Positions 25,693 through 35,178 of a stretch of 64,000 nt of DNA are shown here, in pieces (position 1 is the stretch's first letter; the number at the start of each line of letters is the position of its first letter). The translations under genes were made by a program, and so were the position numbers. Location: contig JASMCQ010000035.1 of NCBI GenBank assembly GCA_030753265.1, positions 1 to 64,000 of the forward strand, in the 5' to 3' direction. This DNA is from Dehalococcoidia bacterium. Lineage in GTDB: Bacteria > Chloroflexota > Dehalococcoidia > UBA3495. A model generated the notes under the pieces. That model ran no database searches. It worked only from the letters and a program-made list of their open reading frames with translations, and was not told the DNA's origin.

Positions 25693-26262
25693 CTAGCGGA
25701 GGTTCTCTCCCTGGAACCGGCCTTGATACCCTTGGCTCACGGCTTGGGGAAGCCGGAAGAAGATTAGTTGGACCAACCGGGCATAGCGTTGCAGCCGGTA
25801 ACCCAGGGGGTGGTGTACCACCAGTAACGCCTCGGACCGGCCATGGTATCCCGCATCCCACACCGCGGTATGGACGCTCACGCCGCTGCGCAGCAAGCTG
25901 GATCGAGGCCGCCCCAGGGCCATCAAGTCCAGGGGAAGGGTAACCACCTCGTTGAAGGTTATGCGGTAGGGTCCGGGGGGCAAGGAGAGCCAGCCATCCT
26001 GACTGAAGCCCAGGGTTTCCGTGGCCGAAATCTCCCGCTGGCCCGAGCCGGCGCCCATGCTGCCCGCCGAAACCAGATTGCCCACTTCCCGCAGAGTGAA
26101 ATCGAAGCCGTTGGGCTGTAGCTGCTGCTCCAGGGAGAGGTATTCCTCGATCAAGGGAGGGGACCCCAGGACCAAACCGCCGATGGAGTCCCGGTCCAGC
26201 GGGTTGCCGGGCGCCGGCCCATCCTGAGGCCCGCCCCAGCCCGCCATTGGTAATCCTGCCAT
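25693..26262 (-). CDS. dUTP diphosphatase-like protein (dCTP deaminase/dUTPase family)
   Basis: 189 residues. LQPNGFDFTLREV, ALGRPRSSLLRSGV (phosphate-binding Arg-Ser-Ser) and AVWDAGYHGR (uracil-binding hairpin Asp) are the family motifs. The catalytic Glu expected in dCTP deaminases after the G-F/Y-x-G loop is not obvious (the sequence continues SEALLVVHHP), so hydrolysis of dUTP fits better than deamination. The ATG at 26262 has GGAGACAT before it. A frame extending to 26364 adds poorly composed sequence. Confidence 0.8.
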   Translation of the reverse strand: MAGLPMAGWGGPQDGPAPGNPLDRDSIGGLVLGSPPLIEEYLSLEQQLQPNGFDFTLREVGNLVSAGSMGAGSGQREISATETLGFSQDGWLSLPPGPYRITFNEVVTLPLDLMALGRPRSSLLRSGVSVHTAVWDAGYHGRSEALLVVHHPLGYRLQRYARLVQLIFFRLPQAVSQGYQGRFQGENLR

Positions 26263-26429
26263 TATGTCTCCGGAACAGGCCGTGTCATTCGGTGGCCGTG
26301 GTCGAGCGGCGGTGGGGTAAGGACGCCCACGGGGAGACGTACCGCCGCACGATTTCCCCCGCACCTGAATAACGCCCGCCCGGCGGCGAACACCCGTTCT
26401 TTACTCAGGACGAGGGATGCCCGGACCTG

Positions 26430-26463
26430 GTCCCCGTCCGGCGAAGGTGCCGGAAACGGGGAC
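26430..26463 (-). terminator. Hairpin at the 3' end of groEL
   Basis: GTCCCCG at 26430-26436 pairs with CGGGGAC at 26457-26463, and an inner CCGGC/GCCGG extends the stem. The outer arm touches the TAG stop of groEL. No clear T-run follows, so termination is inferred only. Confidence 0.45.
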
Positions 26464-28088
26464 TAATCGTGCATGAAATCCTGCACGTCCGCGGGCAGCG
26501 GGATCTCTTCCGGTTCTTCCGTGATGACCGCCTGGGTAGTCAGCAGGACACCGGCGACGCTGCAGGCGTTTTGCAAAGCGGAGCGGGTGACTTTAACCGG
26601 ATCCACGATGCCCCGTTCGATCAAATTGCAGAAGTCGCCCTGCTCAGCGTCGAAGCCCCAATCCCCCTCTCCGGTGATGACACCTTCAAGTACCACCTCG
26701 CCGCGATGCCCCGCGTTACGAGCGATGAGCAGCAAGGGCGCGCTCAGAGCATTTTTCACCAGGCGGACTCCCAGGGCCTCATCGCCGGACAGCTGTTTTT
26801 CCAGCGCGTCCAGCGGGTGGGCACTCCGGATCAAAGCAACGCCGCCGCCGGGGACCACGCCTTCTTCCACCGCCGCCCGGCTGGCCGCCAGGGCGTCGTC
26901 GGTCCGGGCCTTCCGCTCTTTGACTTCCGGCTCGGTGGCCCCGCCGACTTTCACCACGGCCACGCCTCCGGCCAAAGCCGCCTTGCGCTCCTCGAGCTTC
27001 TCCCGGTCGTAATCAGAGGTGGTCTCCTCGATCTGTGCCCGAAGCTGGTCTACCCGATCTTTGATGCCCTGTTCGGTCCCCCGGCCCTCGACGACGGTCG
27101 ACTCATCTTTCAGGACTATAGTGCGACGCGCCGAGCCCAGGTGGCTGATCTCGACACTGTCCAGCTTCAAACCAACGTCGCCGCTGATGACTGTGGCCCC
27201 GGTGACTATGGCCATGTCTTCCAGGAGGGCCTTGCGCCGTTCCCCGAAACCGGGCGCCTTGATCGCCACGCAGGGAAGAGTGCCCCGTAACTTGTTCACG
27301 ACCAGGGTCGCCAGCGCCTCCCCGTCCACGTCTTCGGCGACGATAACCAGGGGCCGCCGCCCGGCCTCGATCACCTTCTCCATCACGGGCACGATCTCAT
27401 TCGCCGCGCTGATTTTCTGGTCGGTGATCAAGAAGTAGGGGTCGTCCAGGGTCACTTCCATGCGTTGGGCGTCGGTCACGAAATGGGGGGAAAGGTATCC
27501 CCGGTCCAGCCGAACCCCTTCCACGACCTCCAGCTCGTCCGTTAGCGTCTGGGACTCTTCGACAGTGATCACCCCGTCCCGGCCCACTTTGTCCATGGCG
27601 TCGGCCAGAAGGCCGGCAATGGCTTCTTCGTGGGCGGAGAGAGCCGCAACCCGGGCAATCTGGTCGCGGCTTTCCACCGGAGTGGCCATCTTCTTCAGCT
27701 CTTCCACCACCAAGGTCACGGCTTTGGCGATGCCGGCCTTCATGGAAATGCCATTGGCCCCGGCGGCCACGTTCTGGAAGCCGGAGCGGGCGATCGCTTG
27801 GGCCAGCACTACCGATGTGGTGGTGCCATCGCCCACCTTGTCGTTGGTCTTGGAGGCTGCCTCTTTAACCAGTTGGGCGCCCATATTCTCGTAGGGGTCA
27901 GGAAGCTCAACCTCCTTGGCGATGGTCACGCCGTCGCTGCAGACCAGTGGCAGGCCGAACATCCGGTTCAATAAAACGTTGCGGCCGCTGGGACCCAGTG
28001 TCAACCCCACCACGCGGCACAACTGGTCAACGCCATGCATCAGGCTGGTACGGGCATCTGCATCGAAGGTTAGCTGCTTGTCCGCCAT
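26463..28088 (-). CDS. groEL: Chaperonin GroEL (Cpn60), solitary and without GGM tail
   Basis: 541 residues, aligning over the whole length with GroEL. The ATP site GDGTTTSVVLAQ keeps the catalytic Asp. APGFGERRKALLEDMA, TSDYDREKLEERKAALAGGVAVV and AAVEEGVVPGGGVAL are all present. The C-terminus ends DVQDFMHD and lacks the flexible Gly-Gly-Met repeats. There is no groES directly upstream, where it usually lies. It is therefore probably a secondary paralogue, or its co-chaperonin is elsewhere. GAGGAGACATTT precedes the ATG, and a sigma70-like promoter lies at 28157-28185. Confidence 0.95.
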   Translation of the reverse strand: MADKQLTFDADARTSLMHGVDQLCRVVGLTLGPSGRNVLLNRMFGLPLVCSDGVTIAKEVELPDPYENMGAQLVKEAASKTNDKVGDGTTTSVVLAQAIARSGFQNVAAGANGISMKAGIAKAVTLVVEELKKMATPVESRDQIARVAALSAHEEAIAGLLADAMDKVGRDGVITVEESQTLTDELEVVEGVRLDRGYLSPHFVTDAQRMEVTLDDPYFLITDQKISAANEIVPVMEKVIEAGRRPLVIVAEDVDGEALATLVVNKLRGTLPCVAIKAPGFGERRKALLEDMAIVTGATVISGDVGLKLDSVEISHLGSARRTIVLKDESTVVEGRGTEQGIKDRVDQLRAQIEETTSDYDREKLEERKAALAGGVAVVKVGGATEPEVKERKARTDDALAASRAAVEEGVVPGGGVALIRSAHPLDALEKQLSGDEALGVRLVKNALSAPLLLIARNAGHRGEVVLEGVITGEGDWGFDAEQGDFCNLIERGIVDPVKVTRSALQNACSVAGVLLTTQAVITEEPEEIPLPADVQDFMHD

Positions 28089-28156
28089 AAATGTCTCCTC
28101 ATTCCGGTGCTACTGCCAACGGCCGGCTCGGCGACGGTTGGCTGATCCAATATACA

Positions 28157-28185
28157 AATATGCGATAGTGGAGGCAGGTTGTCAA
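28157..28185 (-). promoter_or_regulatory. Sigma70-type promoter of groEL
   Basis: On the minus strand there is a perfect TTGACA (28185-28180), a 17-base spacer and CATATT (28162-28157). Transcription would begin near 28150, giving a leader of about 60 bases. The leader has a GCCAAC/GTTGGC inverted repeat (28115-28120 and 28137-28142). No CIRCE operator (TTAGCACTC-N9-GAGTGCTAA) is present. Confidence 0.6.
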
Positions 28186-28230
28186 CTGTTCCGGTTTTGC
28201 CGGCATCTCCGGAAGATGTGAACCGAGGGC

Positions 28231-28788
28231 TCAGACAGCTTGAAACGACCCGCTGAGCGGCGGCCCCCAGAGTTCGACCCCTTCACGGCCGTCGGCCTCG
28301 GCGGCCAGCTTTGCGATGGTGACCCCCAAGGCCGGGTGGATTACACCTGGGGCCAGCTCCGCCAGCGGCGCCAGGGCAAACGCCCGCTGGTGGAGACGGG
28401 GGTGGGGTATTTGCAACCCCGGCAGGTCGATCGCGCTGTCGCCGTACAAAAGAATGTCCACGTCGATCAGACGAGGGCCGTTGCGGAACCCTCGTTGCCG
28501 GCCCATCGTCACCTCCAGCCCTTTCACCGATTCCAGTAAATGGCTGGGAGACAGAGTCGTCCGTATCTCCAGCACGCAGTTCAAGAAGTTTGGCTGGCAG
28601 GTGTATCCCCACGGAGCCGTTTCGTAGACGGACGAGGCCCGGAGCAGGGCGACCCCTCCCCCGGCGGCCCTCCGGCCACGGTGTTGACCGGCCCGGTCCC
28701 CGCCAAGGCGGGAGACGGCCTCCGCCAGATTCCGGTCCCTTTGGCCCAGGTTGGAGCCCAGGCCCAAATAGGCGGTTACTGGATCCAA
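28231..28788 (-). CDS. folK: 2-amino-4-hydroxy-6-hydroxymethyldihydropteridine diphosphokinase
   Basis: 185 residues. AYLGLGSNLGQRDRNL, SSVYETAPWGY and the Mg/ATP motif RLIDVDILLYG followed by IPHPRLHQRAF are diagnostic. It pyrophosphorylates 6-hydroxymethyl-dihydropterin to supply FolP. I place the start at TTG 28788 because GGAGG lies about eight bases upstream and the fold begins there; ATG at 28833 is an alternative with 15 more residues. It overlaps the end of folP by 13 bases, so the pair is an operon. Confidence 0.93.
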   Translation of the reverse strand: MDPVTAYLGLGSNLGQRDRNLAEAVSRLGGDRAGQHRGRRAAGGGVALLRASSVYETAPWGYTCQPNFLNCVLEIRTTLSPSHLLESVKGLEVTMGRQRGFRNGPRLIDVDILLYGDSAIDLPGLQIPHPRLHQRAFALAPLAELAPGVIHPALGVTIAKLAAEADGREGVELWGPPLSGSFQAV

Positions 28789-29636
28789 CCGGTGGGCCTC
28801 CAGCCGCGGACGATGGCGTCGCTCATCTTGCACACCCGGGCCATCTCCTTGACATCGTGGACCCGGATAATATCCGCTCCGCCCGCGATGGCCAGCGCCA
28901 CGGTGGCGGCGGTGCCTTCGATTCGCTGGTCCGGCGGCAGGTCTAGCACCAGGCCGATGGTGGACTTCCGCGAGGTGCCCACCAGCAGCGGGTAGCCGAG
29001 CCCTTTGAACTCGTTTAGCCTGCGGAGCACCTCCAGGTTCTGGTCCGGCGTCTTGCCGAAGCCAATTCCAGGATCCAAGATGATGTTTCTCTCAGGCACT
29101 CCAGCTTCCCTCGCCAGCCGCGCGCCGTGGGACAGGCTGGCGAAAATGTCAGGCAGCAGGTCCCGGTAAAGGTGGTCCTTCTGGTTGTGCATTAGAATAA
29201 GAAGTGCGCCGGATTCAGCCGCCACCCGGGCCAGGACGGGGTCTGCCTGAAGTCCCCAAATATCATTTATGACCGTGGCTCCGGCCTCGACGGCCCGGAG
29301 GGCAACCTGAGACTTGTAGGTGTCCACGCTGATGGGGATGCTCACCCGCGGCGCGATGGCCTCCAGGGCGGGCAACAGCCGCTCCAGCTCCTCGGCCCCG
29401 CTCACGGGAACGGACCCGGGGCGGGTGGACTCGGCGCCCACGTCCAGGAAATCAGCCCCCTCGGCTTCGAACCGGAGCGCCTGCTCGACGATGGCCGGTA
29501 TATCCGAGCCCAGGCCGTCCCCGGAAAAAGAATCGGGGGTAACGTTGATGACCCCCATCACGTAGGTACGGGTCCCCCACGCCAGGGCGTCGCCGTTGGC
29601 CACGGTCAGGCCGGTGCGGGCGGTTGATTCAATCAT
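28776..29636 (-). CDS. folP: Dihydropteroate synthase
   Basis: 286 residues. VMGVINVTPDSFSGDG, DVGAESTRPGS, ISVDTYKSQVA, ATVINDIWGLQ, LILMHN, ILDPGIGFGKTPDQNLEVLRRL and GTSRKSTIG mark the pterin, pABA and phosphate pockets of the TIM barrel. FolP condenses dihydropterin diphosphate with p-aminobenzoate. It is the first gene of the folP-folK pair and divergent from the carboxylase gene. Confidence 0.97.
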   Translation of the reverse strand: MIESTARTGLTVANGDALAWGTRTYVMGVINVTPDSFSGDGLGSDIPAIVEQALRFEAEGADFLDVGAESTRPGSVPVSGAEELERLLPALEAIAPRVSIPISVDTYKSQVALRAVEAGATVINDIWGLQADPVLARVAAESGALLILMHNQKDHLYRDLLPDIFASLSHGARLAREAGVPERNIILDPGIGFGKTPDQNLEVLRRLNEFKGLGYPLLVGTSRKSTIGLVLDLPPDQRIEGTAATVALAIAGGADIIRVHDVKEMARVCKMSDAIVRGWRPTGWIQ

Positions 29637-29986
29637 TGGGGCACAGCCTCGGGGGCCAGGTAGGCGGCAGGGACCGATTCGGGAAAGTTAACCGGGACCG
29701 CGGTTACCGGACCAAGTGCACATTGCTGAGTCACACTGGGGATTGGCCACGAGTGGATGGCCCACCCCCCCCCAAATGCAGGGCCGGCATCAAATTGGTC
29801 TCAGGGGTGGTGGCGTGGCGCCACTCGAAGCCAACCCCTCATACACCATTCTAGCACCCCCACTTTCACCTTGCATGGGCCAAAGGCCGTCTGCTAGGAT
29901 GAACCCGAGTTTCATAGGCGAACCGAACCAAGGCTTGGGCCGGACTCGATCGGCGTAGCCTGGGCTAGACCCCGAGGGGAGGGGTA
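29637..29986. other. Intergenic region between divergent folP and the carboxylase gene
   Basis: 350 bases that must hold both promoters. I see no well-conserved -35/-10 pair, no repeat shared with the rest of the window and no credible small gene. A run of nine C lies near 29764-29772. Confidence 0.4.
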
Positions 29987-31552
29987 GTGACAGCACGGAG
30001 AAAGTTGATCGACGGTAAGCTCGACGTTCTGGCAGCGATGCGCCAGGAGTCCAGCAAGGGTGGCGGCCAGAGGCGCATCGACCAGCAGCATGACCGGGGA
30101 AAGCTAACCGCGCGAGAGCGGCTGGCGCTGCTGATGGACGAAGGGTCGTTCCAGGAGATGGACGCCTTCGTGACCCACCGGACCACCGATTTCGGCCTCG
30201 CCGACCAAAAGTTTCTGGGCGACGCCGTCGTCACGGGACACGGCAAGGTGGAGGGCCGGCAGGTGTTCGCCTTCGCCCAAGACTTCACCGTTTTCGGCGG
30301 CTCCCTCTCCGAAGTGGTGAGCCAAAAGATCTGCAAGGTGATGGACCTGGCGGCCAAGACTGGGTGCCCGGTTGTCGGCGTCGCCGACTCGGGGGGAGCC
30401 CGGATACAGGAAGGAGCCTTAAGCCTGGCCGCCTACGGTGATATCTTCCTGCGAAATACTCTGTTCTCCGGTGTGGTGCCCCAGATCTCGGTGATCCTCG
30501 GCCCGGCGGCGGGGGGCGCCGTCTATTCCCCGGCAATAACCGACTTTATCTTCATGGTGAAGGGCACGGGTCAGATGTACATCACGGGCCCCGATGTGAT
30601 CAAGGCGGTTACCGGCGAGGAAGTCACCCACGAGGAACTCGGTGGGGCGGTCAGCCATGCCACCCGCAGTGGGGTCGCCCACTTCATCTACGAAAGTGAG
30701 GAAGAGTGTTTGGCCGAGGTGCGGCGCTTGTTGGGCTACCTGCCTTCCAACAACCTGGAGGACCCACCGGCGGCGGCCACCGGTGACTCGCCTACCCGTG
30801 TCGACCCCGACCTTCGATACATTGTGCCCGACGATTCAAACCGTGGCTACGACATGCGGGACATTATCTACCGGCTGGTGGATGATGAAGAGTTCATGGA
30901 GGTCCACCAGAACTTCGCCCCGAACGTGGTCGTGGGGTTTGGCCGAATAAACCGCCGGACGGTGGGCTTTGTGGGCAACCAGCCGGCGCACCTGGCCGGA
31001 GTGCTGGACATCGACGCCTCGACCAAGGCCGCCCGGTTCGTCCGGTTCTGCGACTGCTTCAATATTCCCCTGGTTACCCTGGTGGACGTGCCCGGCTTCA
31101 TGCCTGGGGTGGAGCAGGAGTACGGCGGGATTATCCGCCACGGGGCCAAGCTGATCTTCGCCTACGCCGAGGCCACCGTTCCCAAGGTCGCGGTCATCAC
31201 CCGCAAGGCCTACGGCGGGGCCTACATCGTGATGAGCAGCAAGCACCTGCGGTCCGACATGAACCTGGCCTGGCCCTCGGCGGAACTAGCGGTGATGGGC
31301 GCCGATGGCGCGGTTAACATAATCTATCGAGAGCAGATCGCCGAAGCTAAGAAACCTCAAAAGGTGAGAGATAACCTGATCGCCGAGTACCAGGAGAAAT
31401 TCACCAACCCGTACATCGCCGCCAACCGAGGCTTCTTGGACGACGTCATTGACCCGGCCGATACCCGAGCCCGGATTATCACAGCCCTCCAGATGCTCGA
31501 AAACAAGCGGGACAGCCTCCCATCCAAGAAGCACGGCAACATCCCACTGTAG
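29987..31552 (+). CDS. Acyl-CoA carboxylase carboxyltransferase beta subunit (propionyl/methylmalonyl-CoA type)
   Basis: 521 residues, the usual size for PccB/MmdA. Both crotonase-like halves are present: [10 protein letters not shown] and [20 protein letters not shown] in the first, then [43 protein letters not shown] and [17 protein letters not shown] in the second. It transfers carboxyl from biotin to propionyl-CoA, or in the decarboxylase complex from methylmalonyl-CoA. No biotin carboxylase, biotin carrier or mutase gene is next to it, so the choice is open. GTG start after GAGGGGAGGGG. Confidence 0.92.
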   Translation: MTARRKLIDGKLDVLAAMRQESSKGGGQRRIDQQHDRGKLTARERLALLMDEGSFQEMDAFVTHRTTDFGLADQKFLGDAVVTGHGKVEGRQVFAFAQDFTVFGGSLSEVVSQKICKVMDLAAKTGCPVVGVADSGGARIQEGALSLAAYGDIFLRNTLFSGVVPQISVILGPAAGGAVYSPAITDFIFMVKGTGQMYITGPDVIKAVTGEEVTHEELGGAVSHATRSGVAHFIYESEEECLAEVRRLLGYLPSNNLEDPPAAATGDSPTRVDPDLRYIVPDDSNRGYDMRDIIYRLVDDEEFMEVHQNFAPNVVVGFGRINRRTVGFVGNQPAHLAGVLDIDASTKAARFVRFCDCFNIPLVTLVDVPGFMPGVEQEYGGIIRHGAKLIFAYAEATVPKVAVITRKAYGGAYIVMSSKHLRSDMNLAWPSAELAVMGADGAVNIIYREQIAEAKKPQKVRDNLIAEYQEKFTNPYIAANRGFLDDVIDPADTRARIITALQMLENKRDSLPSKKHGNIPL

Positions 31553-31616
31553 CGGCCATCGGCCGGCAGCCGGCTTGCTGATCGCTGGATTCGGGAGCGG
31601 TCCGGGAAAGGGGCTC

Positions 31617-32972
31617 ATGACTTCATCCCAATCGTTGTTCGAGCATGAGGGCCGGCGCCGAGTCGAGCAGGAAGCCCCGCTGGCGGACCGGATGCGGCCC
31701 CGCACCTTCGAGGAATTCGTCGGCCAGGAGCATATCGTCGGGCTGGACCGGGTCCTCCGGCGGGCCATCGCCGCCGGGCGGGTGCCCTCCTTCATCCTGT
31801 GGGGGCCTCCCGGCAGCGGCAAGACCACCTTGGCCCGCCTGGTGGCCGGAGTCGCCGACGCCCACTTCGAGTCCGTCAGCGCCGTCACCTCCGGCGTAGC
31901 CGATCTTCGCCGAACGGCGGCCGAGGCCAGAGAGCGCCAGGGCATGTACGGCCGGCGGACCATACTATTCGTCGACGAGATTCACTGGTTCAACAAGTCC
32001 CAGCAGGACGTCATTCTGCCCCACGTGGAAGACGGCACCGTGACCTTCATTGGCGCCACCACGGAAAACCCCTCGTTCGAAGTCATCGGGCCCCTGCTGT
32101 CCCGCTCCAGGGTCTTCACGTTGGAGACCCTGGCCCCTGAGCATGTCGACACCATCATCCGCCGGGCGCTTCCCGACGAAGAACGCGGGCTGGGGGTGCT
32201 GAAGGTGGAGCTGGAGGAGGCAGCCCGGGAGCACTTGGTTAACATGGCCGGCGGTGATGCCCGGGTGGCCCTGAATGCCCTGGAGACCGCGGCCCACGCC
32301 GCTGTGCCCGACGCCGGGGGCCGCCGCCGCATCGACCTGGATGCCATCGCCGACGCCTTGCAGCGGCGCTCGCCGATGTACGACAAGGCGGGTGAAGGTC
32401 ACTACGACACCATCTCGGCCTTTATCAAGTCGGTTCGCGGCTCGTCGCCCGACGGCGCCCTCTATTGGCTGGCCCGGATGATTCAGGCCGGAGAGGACCC
32501 GATGTTCATCGCTCGCCGCCTGGTGGTCCTGGCCGCGGAGGACATCGGCCTGGCCCGGCCGGCGGCCCTGACCGTGGCGGTGGCGGCCCAACAGGCGGTG
32601 CATTTTCTGGGGATGCCCGAGGGACGCATCCCCCTGGCCGAGGCCACGGTCTACCTGGCCACCGCACCCAAAAGCAACTCGGCCTACGTGGCCATTGACC
32701 GGGCGCTCCAAGACGCCAAAGAGCGCGCCAACGAGCCGGTGCCACTGCACCTGCGTAACGCCGTCACCGGACTGATGCGGCAGTTGGGGTACGGCCAGGA
32801 CTACAAGTACTCCCACGACTACCCGGGGCACTTCGTGGAGCAGGAGTTTCTTCCCCCGGCCCTCAAAGACCGCCGGTACTACCGGCCGACCCAGGAAGGT
32901 TCGGAAAAGGAGATCGCCGAACGGATGAAAAGATGGTGGGGGGAAGACCGGGAGCCCGGCCAGAACGGGTAG
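31617..32972 (+). CDS. rarA: Replication-associated recombination protein A (AAA+ ATPase)
   Basis: 451 residues. PLADRMRPRTFEEFVGQEHI leads into Walker [14 protein letters not shown] and Walker B TILFVDEIHWFNKSQQD, then GATTENPSFEV (sensor 1) and LLSRSRVF (Arg finger). The C-terminal tetramerisation domain includes DGALYWLARMIQAGEDPMFIARRLV and YKYSHDYPGHFVEQEFLP. RarA/MgsA acts at stalled forks. The ATG at 31617 has GGAAAGGGG upstream and opens 65 bases after the carboxylase stop, so co-transcription is likely. Confidence 0.95.
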   Translation: MTSSQSLFEHEGRRRVEQEAPLADRMRPRTFEEFVGQEHIVGLDRVLRRAIAAGRVPSFILWGPPGSGKTTLARLVAGVADAHFESVSAVTSGVADLRRTAAEARERQGMYGRRTILFVDEIHWFNKSQQDVILPHVEDGTVTFIGATTENPSFEVIGPLLSRSRVFTLETLAPEHVDTIIRRALPDEERGLGVLKVELEEAAREHLVNMAGGDARVALNALETAAHAAVPDAGGRRRIDLDAIADALQRRSPMYDKAGEGHYDTISAFIKSVRGSSPDGALYWLARMIQAGEDPMFIARRLVVLAAEDIGLARPAALTVAVAAQQAVHFLGMPEGRIPLAEATVYLATAPKSNSAYVAIDRALQDAKERANEPVPLHLRNAVTGLMRQLGYGQDYKYSHDYPGHFVEQEFLPPALKDRRYYRPTQEGSEKEIAERMKRWWGEDREPGQNG

Positions 32973-33440
32973 GGGCGGCTCGCGGTCCGGCCCCATGAGC
33001 CGATCCGGACCTGCCGCAGCTCAAGATGAATCACGGCGTCGTGTAGACGTCAATCTTCTGTTCCACGTCCAAATCCAGCTGCCCCCGCCGGTCCAGGATC
33101 CCCTTGACGCGCCAGACCACCAGGGTATCGTGGATTTCCGTGCCGGGCCGCAGGTGACGGGCGGCTCTAAACCGCTGAAGCCACGGGAGAAACCCGCCCT
33201 CCAGCGCTCAATGCCGGTCTTTCGGGCAGCATAGCAAAAGGAAGCCGGGATGGGAATCGGCGGCAGGGGGGCCCGAGTACAGGAGGCCAGGACCGGCGTA
33301 CAAACAGGAGCCGCCTCGACGACTCGCCGAGGCGGCATATTGCGAGAACGCCAGCACCAACGCCGGTCCGGCGAGAGTAAGGGACAGGCGAAACCGTCAG
33401 GCAGCCAGAAGGTTTCGCCGTAAGACTCGCGGAGTTTGGG
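32973..33440. other. Intergenic region with a possible gene remnant
   Basis: 468 bases between convergent rarA and phoU. On the minus strand 33031-33207 an open frame without a start codon reads FLPWLQRFRAARHLRPGTE, then DTLVVWRVKGILDRRG, then LDLDVEQKIDVYTTP and stop. The composition looks protein-like, so it may be the tail of a decayed gene. I do not recognise the family, and nothing else in the gap is convincing. Confidence 0.3.
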
Positions 33441-34118
33441 TCAGCTGTGCGCCAGTTCCATGGCCGGGCCGGTTTCAACCATCTTCCCGGTGACCAGGAA
33501 GATAACCCGTTCGGCGATGTTGGTCGCCCGGTCGGCGATGCGTTCCAGGTCGTGAGCCACCCAGAGCAGGTAGGTGGCCCGCTGTATGGTCTCTGGGTCT
33601 TCCCTCATGAGTATCAGCAAGTCCTGGTGGACCCGATCGTACAGTTCATCCACCTGATCGTCGGCCTGGCACACGTGGTGGGCCTTGACGATGTCCCGGT
33701 CGAGCAGGGCATCCATGCTGTCGCGCAACATCTGGGTGGATTTTTCCGCCATGAGCGGAATGTCGATGAGCGGCTTGACCGGTGGGGCGCCCCCCATCAA
33801 CAGGCTTATCTTGGCGATGCCCTCGGCGTAATCCCCCATCCGTTCCAGCTCCACCACAATGTGAAGCAAAGAGATTATGGTCCTCAGGTCCCGGGCCATG
33901 GGCTGCTGGGTGGCGATCAGGTCGATACACCGGTCTTCGACCTCGAAGCGTTTCTGGTCGATGTAGTCGTCCTGCTCGACCACCTGCCTTGAAGCGTCCA
34001 TGTCCCGCCGCTTCAAGGCATCCACCGCCTGGTGAATGGCCTTTTCCACGATCCCGGACAGGACGACCACGTCCTGTTGGAGTGAGCTAAGCTGGTGGTC
34101 CAAGTCTACCCTGGCCAT
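33441..34118 (-). CDS. phoU: Phosphate-signalling complex protein PhoU
   Basis: 225 residues from the ATG at 34118. Two three-helix PhoU repeats are visible: ALKRRDMDASRQVVEQDDYIDQKRFEVEDRC and ALLDRDIVKAHHVCQADDQVDELYDRV, each followed by the R-x-M-x-D-Y-A / L-E-R-I-A-D type metal motifs (ELERMGDYAEGI, DLERIADRATNIAERVIF). PhoU links the PstSCAB transporter to the PhoR kinase. No pst or pho genes are next to it here. A GGAAGGGGGG site precedes the ATG. Confidence 0.95.
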   Translation of the reverse strand: MARVDLDHQLSSLQQDVVVLSGIVEKAIHQAVDALKRRDMDASRQVVEQDDYIDQKRFEVEDRCIDLIATQQPMARDLRTIISLLHIVVELERMGDYAEGIAKISLLMGGAPPVKPLIDIPLMAEKSTQMLRDSMDALLDRDIVKAHHVCQADDQVDELYDRVHQDLLILMREDPETIQRATYLLWVAHDLERIADRATNIAERVIFLVTGKMVETGPAMELAHS

Positions 34119-35178
34119 AATCCCCCCTTCCTCCCGAGGAACATTCGCATATATCTCGAGTGTGCTCTGGAGCATTCACCGGCGCGCTTCCACTGGCTGG
34201 CGCGGCGCCTCGAATGCACCCCTGGTGTGCGCCGCGATGAGATGAGCCGGATTCTACAACGGGGCGGGCCTCGATCCCCCCGCGTTCAGATTTACCGCAA
34301 CCATCTTGAAATCGGTCTTCGATCGTGGAGTGATCCGGGAAAGCCCTTCAGTTGCGCTTGGTGGGATGCTTTCGGACACCCGGATCTACTTCTTCGTTTC
34401 CGAGGCAGTGATCGGGTGATCTGTTGACTGGCCCATATCTAATATCGGCATTCCCGCCCCGATACAAACCTTTGCCGCCGCGATATCCAGCACCCACCGG
34501 CCCGTGGGACGCGCCATTGCAGTTTCTGAGCTGGATCCTTAACTGCGGCGCTCGGTCGCCTCGATCGCACCTGTAGGCGTCCTCCGCACCCCGATGTCAC
34601 CTCGTGCCCCACACTTACCACACCATCAACTCCGCTGTACAGGCGGACCGGCGCGCAGCGCCTGGTAAAGGCGCAAATATTGCATATATTGGTGAAGATG
34701 CCTAAAAGTGCATAACGCAAAGAGCCAGTTGATGCAGCCAGTTAGGAAGCCCGAGTGGCCCCGCGGCACATAGCCTTTCGGGGCCGGCCGGCCTTTGCCT
34801 GATTACCGCCACACCGAGAAGCGAAGCGACGAAGGGTTCGCCACGGAGGCACAGAGGCACAGAGACGCAGATCAATCAAGTCCTATCAATCTCCGGCCCT
34901 CCGTACCTCTGTGCCTCTGTGGCTAATTCACTTCCGGGCAGCTGATTGGGCAGGCGCCGCCAGGAACAGCCTTGCTTCAAATAGGCGTCAACGGTGTGGA
35001 GCGCTGACCGGGCTTGCGCAAGACGCTTCGTTCCGCGCGAAGAGAGAGATCTCCTGGATGCGATTGACAGGCAAGGCGGCCGGGTATAGGGTCTGACACG
35101 GGCTTGACCCCGTGGCCAGAGGCCCTCGGGTTGGGCGCCGGACTGACCAAAATGGAGAGATTCGGAGGGAGCACCCCC
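34119..35178. other. Long intergenic region between divergent phoU and the beta-propeller gene
   Basis: 1060 bases. Apart from the palindromic element at 34840-34923 I find no credible gene, tRNA or known RNA. Short open frames have no ribosome sites and poor composition. Confidence 0.5.
34840..34923. repeat. Dispersed CACAGAG palindromic element, copy C
   Basis: GCCACGGAGGCACAGAGGCAC on the left pairs with GTACCTCTGTGCCTCTGTGGC on the right. The centre AATCAAGTCCTATCAAT resembles the core of copy D (ATTACGTCCTATTTAT). Confidence 0.85.

Noticed and set aside
34439..34720. 93-codon minus-strand frame in the phoU upstream gap
   Set aside because: No ribosome site, no motif and Arg/Cys-heavy composition.
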